A stretch of DNA of 64,000 bases from Novosphingobium sp. B1 (GTDB taxonomy: Bacteria; Pseudomonadota; Alphaproteobacteria; Sphingomonadales; Sphingomonadaceae), in NCBI RefSeq assembly GCF_900176395.1, contig NZ_FWXL01000008.1, positions 101,849 through 165,848 on the forward strand, in the 5' to 3' direction. The translations under genes were made by a program, and so were the position numbers. How positions within the stretch are numbered: position 1 is the first letter of the stretch; the number at the start of each line of letters is the position of its first letter. Below are positions 60,824 to 64,000 of the stretch, in pieces. A model generated the notes under the pieces. The model saw nothing but the letters and a program-made list of their open reading frames with translations. It was not told where the DNA came from and searched no databases.

Positions 60824-60908
60824 ACATTTGCAGATTGCAAAGGTGGGGTCAAGCAAAAAACATTGCAAATTGCAAAGCCCGCTGGCGCAGTGGTTTGCAG
60901 CCTGCGAA
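60824..60908 (-). promoter_or_regulatory. Leftward early promoter with three tandem repressor operators (PL/OL)
   Basis: Promoter on the minus strand: TTGACC (60852-60847), 17 bp, AAATGT (60829-60824). Operator 1, TTTGCA-GAT-TGCAAA (60827-60841), sits in the spacer and overlaps the -10. Operator 2, ATTGCA-AAT-TGCAAA (60862-60876), is just upstream of the -35. Operator 3, TTTGCA-GCC-TGCGAA (60894-60908), has one mismatch. Centres are 35 and 32 bp apart, about three helical turns. The same palindrome lies in the rightward promoter at 61983. Confidence 0.8.
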
Positions 60909-60954
60909 GCAATGCGAATCGCCCACCATGATCATGACGATCGTCTTGCGTGTA

Positions 60955-60987
60955 GGAAAACAAAAAACCCCGCCGACAGGCAGGGTT
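60955..60987 (-). terminator. Terminator of the repressor operon
   Basis: On the minus strand AACCCTGCC-TGTC-GGCGGGGTT (nine pairs, one G-T) is followed by TTTTGTTTT. It ends the transcript of the repressor and the two genes after it before the leftward promoter, separating lysogenic from early transcription. Confidence 0.82.
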
Positions 60988-61011
60988 CTGACTACCGCGA
61001 TTTGTCGGCGA

Positions 61012-61287
61012 CTAAGCCTTCGTGCGCGCCTGTCGCCAATGCTCCGCCATAGCGAGCGCTCGATTGAGGATCTCGGCCTCCATCATCCTTGCACCTTCCT
61101 CGACGGCCTGGAGATTGCTGGCCTCCATAAGCCCTAGGGCTAAGCCCAAGGGGGCGTCGACTATGCTTTGCGCCACAGCTGATGCGTCGTCAGCGGTCCT
61201 GTCAGCGAAGTCTCTTGCGACCAGAAACTCAAGAAGGCGTTCATAAGCAGTCAGGCGACCGAGCAATCCAATCTCATCTTTAGTCAC
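61012..61287 (-). CDS. Small helical prophage protein in the repressor operon
   Basis: A 91-residue acidic helical protein (DEIGLLGRLTAYERLLEFLV, DASAVAQSIVDAPLGLALGL, MEAEILNRALAMAEHWRQAR). I chose GTG 61287 because AAGGAG lies 8 bp upstream; GTG 61296 would overlap that site. No family recognised. It is the last gene before the terminator and should be made in the lysogen along with the repressor. Confidence 0.62.
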   Translation of the reverse strand: MTKDEIGLLGRLTAYERLLEFLVARDFADRTADDASAVAQSIVDAPLGLALGLMEASNLQAVEEGARMMEAEILNRALAMAEHWRQARTKA

Positions 61288-61307
61288 CGCATGCACTCCT
61301 TAAGCGA

Positions 61308-61586
61308 TCAGGGATTGTCCCGCTGACAATGAGGGCACACCGCAGCGTCGAGATGCACTGGCTCCCTGCACCAGACGCAACGTACCAGCTTGCCGCTTGC
61401 GAGGCCCTTGCGAATCTTGATCTCAGGATCCGGACTGACAATCATTGACGCGAGGACAGCTAAGGGCCCGAACAGAACGGCCAATATCGCAAAACTGCAG
61501 CCGCTGCGACCCTTTGACCATGCGATCACCGGCGCCAGGATCACGCACAGCGGCCAAACGAAGACAAGTAAGGCGAACTCGATCAC
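61308..61586 (-). CDS. Prophage membrane protein with C-terminal zinc ribbon
   Basis: A 92-residue protein. Two hydrophobic helices (FALLVFVWPLCVILAPVIAW and CSFAILAVLFGPLAVLASMI) joined by a basic loop SKGRSGC, then a cytosolic zinc ribbon VRCVWCREPVHLDAAVCPHC with four spaced cysteines. GTG 61586 overlaps the repressor's TGA (GTGA), so it is translationally coupled to the repressor and expressed in lysogeny. By position it is an exclusion/immunity candidate (see findings). Confidence 0.72.
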   Translation of the reverse strand: MIEFALLVFVWPLCVILAPVIAWSKGRSGCSFAILAVLFGPLAVLASMIVSPDPEIKIRKGLASGKLVRCVWCREPVHLDAAVCPHCQRDNP

Positions 61587-61912
61587 CCGTTCGTGCCGTC
61601 CTTTAGGAACGTCTCGATAATGCGATAGACCTGCTCCTTGCGGTCGTCAGGAACGGCTTCGACCAGCTCCAACGTGCGAGTGTCAGCTTCCAACGGATTG
61701 AGGTCGGCGATCCAGCCTGGGCGCGTTCTTAACGCTGGCGCAAGCTTGCGAAGCCATTTCAGCGACAAACCCCGCTCACCTTCTTCGAGCAGACTTATGA
61801 CCGAGCCGGTTGTCGGAGGCACAAGCGCCGCGCCCAGCTCTTCCTGAGTCATCTTCCGATATTCTCTCCAAGCACGGAGATAATTCGGTCCGCCGTTCTT
61901 GTCGTCTGCCAT
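61583..61912 (-). CDS. CI-like phage repressor (XRE HTH)
   Basis: A 109-residue repressor. HTH at about 12-65: YLRAWREYRKMTQEELGAAL, TTGSVISLLEEGERGLSLKW and LRKLAPALRTRPGWI. The C-terminal half (VEAVPDDRKEQVYRIIETFL) is a short helical dimerisation segment; there is no S24/LexA protease domain, so induction would not be by RecA-stimulated self-cleavage. ATG 61912 fits the HTH start; ATG 61954 is possible. It diverges from the Cro-like gene across an operator. Confidence 0.8.
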   Translation of the reverse strand: MADDKNGGPNYLRAWREYRKMTQEELGAALVPPTTGSVISLLEEGERGLSLKWLRKLAPALRTRPGWIADLNPLEADTRTLELVEAVPDDRKEQVYRIIETFLKDGTNG

Positions 61913-61982
61913 TTGCCCATTTTGGCGGTAATCTGCAAGGAAGTCCTCACGCATACTGCAAAGCTCAAACGGCAACTGGCTA

Positions 61983-62011
61983 TTGACCACATCTTTGCAA
62001 TCTGCAAAGAT
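61983..62011 (+). promoter_or_regulatory. Rightward early promoter with repressor operator (PR/OR)
   Basis: TTGACC (61983-61988), 17 bp, AAAGAT (62006-62011), with the perfect palindrome ATCTTTGCA-ATC-TGCAAAGAT (61991-62011) filling the spacer and -10. This is the strongest copy of the operator and identical in layout to the leftward promoter. A degenerate site, CACGCA-TAC-TGCAAA, lies at 61948-61962, inside the leader or start of the repressor gene, where a third rightward operator would be expected. Confidence 0.82.
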
Positions 62012-62018
62012 AGCTGGC

Positions 62019-62237
62019 ATGGAAACGATTACCCCAACAGGTATGGCGGAGGCTGCGCGCATATCGTTGCCTTACGCCTCGCAGATCATCGGAGGGAAGC
62101 GCAAGCCACCGCGCTCGCTGGCCATCCACATCCTGCGCACGACTGGCTGGCGCCATGCCGTGCTCGACGGGCTGACTGATGAGCAGATCGAACTGCTGGA
62201 ACAGATCGAACCGTACCAACCCAAACAAGCCGCCTGA
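62019..62237 (+). CDS. Cro-like small DNA-binding protein
   Basis: A 72-residue protein: helix-turn-helix MAEAARISLPYASQIIGGKR (turn around ISLPYASQI), PPRSLAIHILRTTGWRHAVL, then an acidic helix LTDEQIELLEQIEPYQPKQA. This resembles YdaS/Cro-type antirepressors. ATG 62019 is 8 bp after the -10 hexamer, so the mRNA would be leaderless or nearly so. It is the first gene of the rightward operon. Confidence 0.75.
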   Translation: METITPTGMAEAARISLPYASQIIGGKRKPPRSLAIHILRTTGWRHAVLDGLTDEQIELLEQIEPYQPKQAA

Positions 62238-62255
62238 GACCAAAGGGAGGGGTCA

Positions 62256-62480
62256 ATGGATACCGCAGTCAAGTTTGTCGTCGACAACTGGCAGGTGATC
62301 GCCGGTGTCTGGCTAGGCGCCGGCCTGGGCCTTGGAACATGGATCGGGCTCGTGATGGCTGGCCGCAGGATACGCGATGTCTTTCGCTTAGCCGAACGCG
62401 ACCACCACGAAGACCAAGGCACGAACTGGCCTCCCCTCGACACAACCGCGCACCATCCAGCGTGCGCGCACCAGCCCTGA
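62256..62480 (+). CDS. Small phage membrane protein
   Basis: A 74-residue protein with one hydrophobic segment (WQVIAGVWLGAGLGLGTWIG then LVMAGRRI) and a His-rich tail (RDHHEDQG, TAHHPACAHQP). AAAGGGAGGGG stands 7 bp before the start. No family recognised. A strong terminator follows, so only it and the Cro-like protein belong to the first rightward transcript unless antitermination occurs. Confidence 0.62.
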   Translation: MDTAVKFVVDNWQVIAGVWLGAGLGLGTWIGLVMAGRRIRDVFRLAERDHHEDQGTNWPPLDTTAHHPACAHQP

Positions 62481-62502
62481 GGGTCGCATCTCAGAGCACT
62501 CG

Positions 62503-62552
62503 GACGGCAGCGGAAGGAAAGTCCCCCGCCACCACCGCTGCCGTCTGTTTTT
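62503..62552 (+). terminator. Rightward early terminator
   Basis: GACGGCAGCGG (62503-62513) and CCGCTGCCGTC (62535-62545) form a perfect 11-bp stem followed by TGTTTTT. Position after the first two rightward genes recalls lambda tR1, so read-through control of the replication genes is likely. Confidence 0.85.
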
Positions 62553-62584
62553 CCGCTTCTCTTCATATTGGATGCATCTAGGTC

Positions 62585-63052
62585 ATGGCGCACCAGCAAA
62601 AATATCTCTTTGATATTCCGACCTCTGGCAAAATTGCCGAGGCGGCGCGGGCGATCATCCTCGCGGTCAAGCGCGATCATGTCGTCACCAACGCGCAGAT
62701 CGGTGCCCTTTTCGACTCCAGCGCTGACACTGTGCAGCGGCTCGAAGACATGCAGACCAAGAAGGTCCCTGCGTCCTTCATCACCGCGATCGGTGCCGCT
62801 TTCGGCGAGCAGTACATCCAGCCTTACATGGCGCTGTTCGGTTGCCGTGCCGTTCCGCAGCATTGCGAGGAAGTGATCAACGCTGTTCCGGCAGTGACGG
62901 CATTCGCTGCCAAGCTTGCGGCCGCGTCGATCAACGGCGGTGCGAAGATCAACCACCAGGCGCTGGCGGACATCATGCCGTCGTTGCGAGATGTCGACGC
63001 GATCGTGTCCAGCCTGCGGGCCATGGCTTCGGCACAGGGGATTACGGCGTGA
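62585..63052 (+). CDS. Phage protein with HTH-like segment
   Basis: A 155-residue protein. SGKIAEAARAIILAVKRDHV then VTNAQIGALFDSSADTVQRL looks like a helix-turn-helix (QIGALF...TVQRLED), followed by a helical region KVPASFITAIGAAFGEQYIQ and VPAVTAFAAKLAAASINGGA. Possible second regulator or replication accessory. It overlaps the next start by 4 bp (GTGA). Confidence 0.62.
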   Translation: MAHQQKYLFDIPTSGKIAEAARAIILAVKRDHVVTNAQIGALFDSSADTVQRLEDMQTKKVPASFITAIGAAFGEQYIQPYMALFGCRAVPQHCEEVINAVPAVTAFAAKLAAASINGGAKINHQALADIMPSLRDVDAIVSSLRAMASAQGITA

Positions 63053-63771
63053 GCGGCGGCCCCTACACTCGCGTGCCATGTGCGCATGAAGGTTGCTCGA
63101 GCAAAGTGCGGCGCCGCAACCTCAGCGGACTGTGCATCTACCACTACAATGAGCAGCGGGCGCTCAACAGCAAGACGCCTCGCTGCAGCGACTGCGGCAA
63201 CAAGCTGAAATCTAAACTCCTGAAGATCAAGGACGGGCTTTGCCAGTGCTGCCGCAACGCCCGGAAGGTCCGCACCTGCAGTGAATGCGGCCACAAACAC
63301 ATGGACCCGATCCGCAAGAGCGGGCGCTGCAACGCCTGCCAGCGAAAAAAGATATCCCTTCGAGAGCAGGTCGGTGAAGATCGGCTTGGCGATTACTATC
63401 TGCTCCGGTCGCGCGGTCTAGATCGCGACCAGGCAGTCGCTCATCTCGATGCCGGTCTGCCGGTAGAACGCAAGATTCGTAACGGTGGCGCTAAGCTTAC
63501 GACCATGCAGGCGGTTCGCTTGGTGGGCGAAGCGATGGCCATCACGCCCGACGAGATCCTTTCGGCAAGCCGCTTCTCCCGTGCCGTGGATTGTCGCGCC
63601 GTTGTTGCAGTGGTGATGGTCAATCAAGGCGCCTCGCTCACCCAAATCGGTCGTCGGCTAAATCGCGACCACACTTCCATTCTGCATCTTCGCCGGACCT
63701 TTCCGCAGCGCGCGGCGAAGCGGCCTGTGCTCGCGAAGATCGTCGAGACGATCCTGCAGGTGGCTGCATGA
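63049..63771 (+). CDS. Zinc-finger protein with DnaA domain IV-like C-terminus
   Basis: A 240-residue protein. Residues about 10-105 hold several Cys-pair units: VPCAHEGCSS with GLCIYHYNE, RCSDCGNK with GLCQCC, and RTCSECGHKH with GRCNACQRKK, suggesting three zinc fingers. Residues about 165-235 match the DnaA domain IV HTH: ILSASRFSRAVDCRAVVAVV, then NQGASLTQIGRRLNRDHTSI and LHLRRTF, with the signature G-RDHTSILH. Together this suggests a phage origin-recognition or replication-initiation protein. GTG 63049 overlaps the upstream stop. Confidence 0.78.
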   Translation: MSGGPYTRVPCAHEGCSSKVRRRNLSGLCIYHYNEQRALNSKTPRCSDCGNKLKSKLLKIKDGLCQCCRNARKVRTCSECGHKHMDPIRKSGRCNACQRKKISLREQVGEDRLGDYYLLRSRGLDRDQAVAHLDAGLPVERKIRNGGAKLTTMQAVRLVGEAMAITPDEILSASRFSRAVDCRAVVAVVMVNQGASLTQIGRRLNRDHTSILHLRRTFPQRAAKRPVLAKIVETILQVAA

Positions 63772-63995
63772 AGCCCGGCGCCCGCTTCCCACGTAGTCGA
63801 GAGAACGTCACCAAGCGCGACAACGCTGTTGCAGCGTTCGCCAAGGCCTCGACCGCCCCGCTGCACACGCTGACCGAAGCCATGCTTGAGAGCATTGCGG
63901 CCAGTCATGCCCGCCGCGGCACCCGTGATTTCGACCAGCTGCTCGCCAAGCTGCGCGACACCGTCGCCGCTCGCCGCCTTCGTGAGGCCGCATGA
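63768..63995 (+). CDS. Small basic phage protein
   Basis: A 75-residue Arg/Ala-rich protein (MKPGARFPRSRENVTKRDNA, AVAAFAKASTAPLHTLTEAM, DFDQLLAKLRDTVAARRLRE). Start overlaps the upstream stop (ATGA) and its stop overlaps another ATG at 63992. Unknown function; basic composition fits nucleic-acid binding. Confidence 0.62.
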   Translation: MKPGARFPRSRENVTKRDNAVAAFAKASTAPLHTLTEAMLESIAASHARRGTRDFDQLLAKLRDTVAARRLREAA

Positions 63996-64000
63996 ACTGG
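63992..64000 (+). CDS. Next rightward phage gene, first three codons only
   Basis: ATGAACTGG at the very edge overlaps the preceding TGA (ATGA). This continues the chained arrangement of the rightward operon, but nothing can be said about the product. Confidence 0.4.

Larger units (their letters stand above)
53080..64000. mobile_element. Prophage integrated at tRNA-Val, left arm (runs off right edge)
   Basis: From the tRNA 3' end onward nearly every gene is phage-like and short, with 1-4 bp overlaps. Order from the tRNA: integrase, small early genes, DUF2303, ExoX-like nuclease, YqaJ exonuclease, coiled-coil protein, micro-ORFs, operator region, repressor operon, Cro-like gene and rightward replication-type genes. 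This is the left half of a lambdoid-type siphophage plan. Structural and lysis genes and attR are outside the window. The early region shows no broken gene, so the element may be inducible. Confidence 0.9.

Noticed and set aside
53098..64000. A complete prophage with structural genes
   Set aside because: No capsid, tail or lysis gene is seen before the window ends; only the early/immunity half is present.

Overview
The window is a high-GC alphaproteobacterial chromosome segment, most likely from a sphingomonad (Novosphingobium/Sphingomonas type). The main evidence is the serine palmitoyltransferase gene with its own acyl carrier protein (the sphingolipid signature of this group), together with DivK, Usg, an SPT-linked fatty acid hydroxylase/sterol desaturase, a TonB-dependent receptor, MipA/OmpA outer-membrane proteins, and the serC-serA operon with an alphaproteobacterial-style leader.

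Layout. 1-5.7 kb: partial HAD hydrolase, DUF3572, divK, a stand-alone DUF5706 (PycTM-like) membrane protein, then the ACP-SPT-SGNH hydrolase operon facing a fatty acid hydroxylase-family protein and small accessory genes. 6-13.4 kb: a glycine-rich double cold-shock protein, argD-argF-hslO, queC, a spinster-like MFS transporter and a Cu/Zn superoxide dismutase lipoprotein. 13.5-16.2 kb: an OmpA protein with a long polyproline linker, then a collapsed gene-transfer-agent/phage cluster in which the 5' part of a large terminase is joined to a DUF2793 tail-protein fragment. 16.5-22.9 kb: a DedA/YqaA protein, usg, MipA, GST, RluE, TetR and a TonB receptor. 22.9-28 kb: nucleotide-sugar genes (wecC, wecB, a TviB-type dehydrogenase, a UDP-glucuronate-epimerase-like SDR). 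28-40.7 kb: housekeeping genes (YkgJ-type protein, siroheme synthase N-domain, lysA, an LptM-like lipoprotein, argH, tlpA, serC, serA, hisZ, purA), interrupted by a small low-GC insertion at 37.35-38.05 kb. 40.9-52.9 kb: a MarR-type regulator, a SCO1 protein, two DUF4139 paralogues, a KefB-type antiporter, and a LysR-dabB-dabA inorganic-carbon uptake locus.

53.0-64 kb: a tRNA-Val(UAC) followed 18 bp later by a tyrosine integrase. This begins a prophage that runs off the right edge. It has a lambda-like plan. A leftward early operon of overlapping genes carries YqaJ exonuclease, an ExoX-like nuclease, a coiled-coil protein and DUF2303. A central immunity region has a CI-like repressor diverging from a small Cro-like protein. 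A rightward operon encodes a zinc-finger/DnaA-domain-IV protein. The leftward and rightward early promoters have the same design: TTGACC, 17 bp, then AAATGT or AAAGAT, with the palindrome TTTGCA-N3-TGCAAA in the spacer. Two small genes lie downstream of the repressor inside its own terminated transcript, the position of lambda rex. This immunity region and its lysogenic cargo are the most interesting part of the window.
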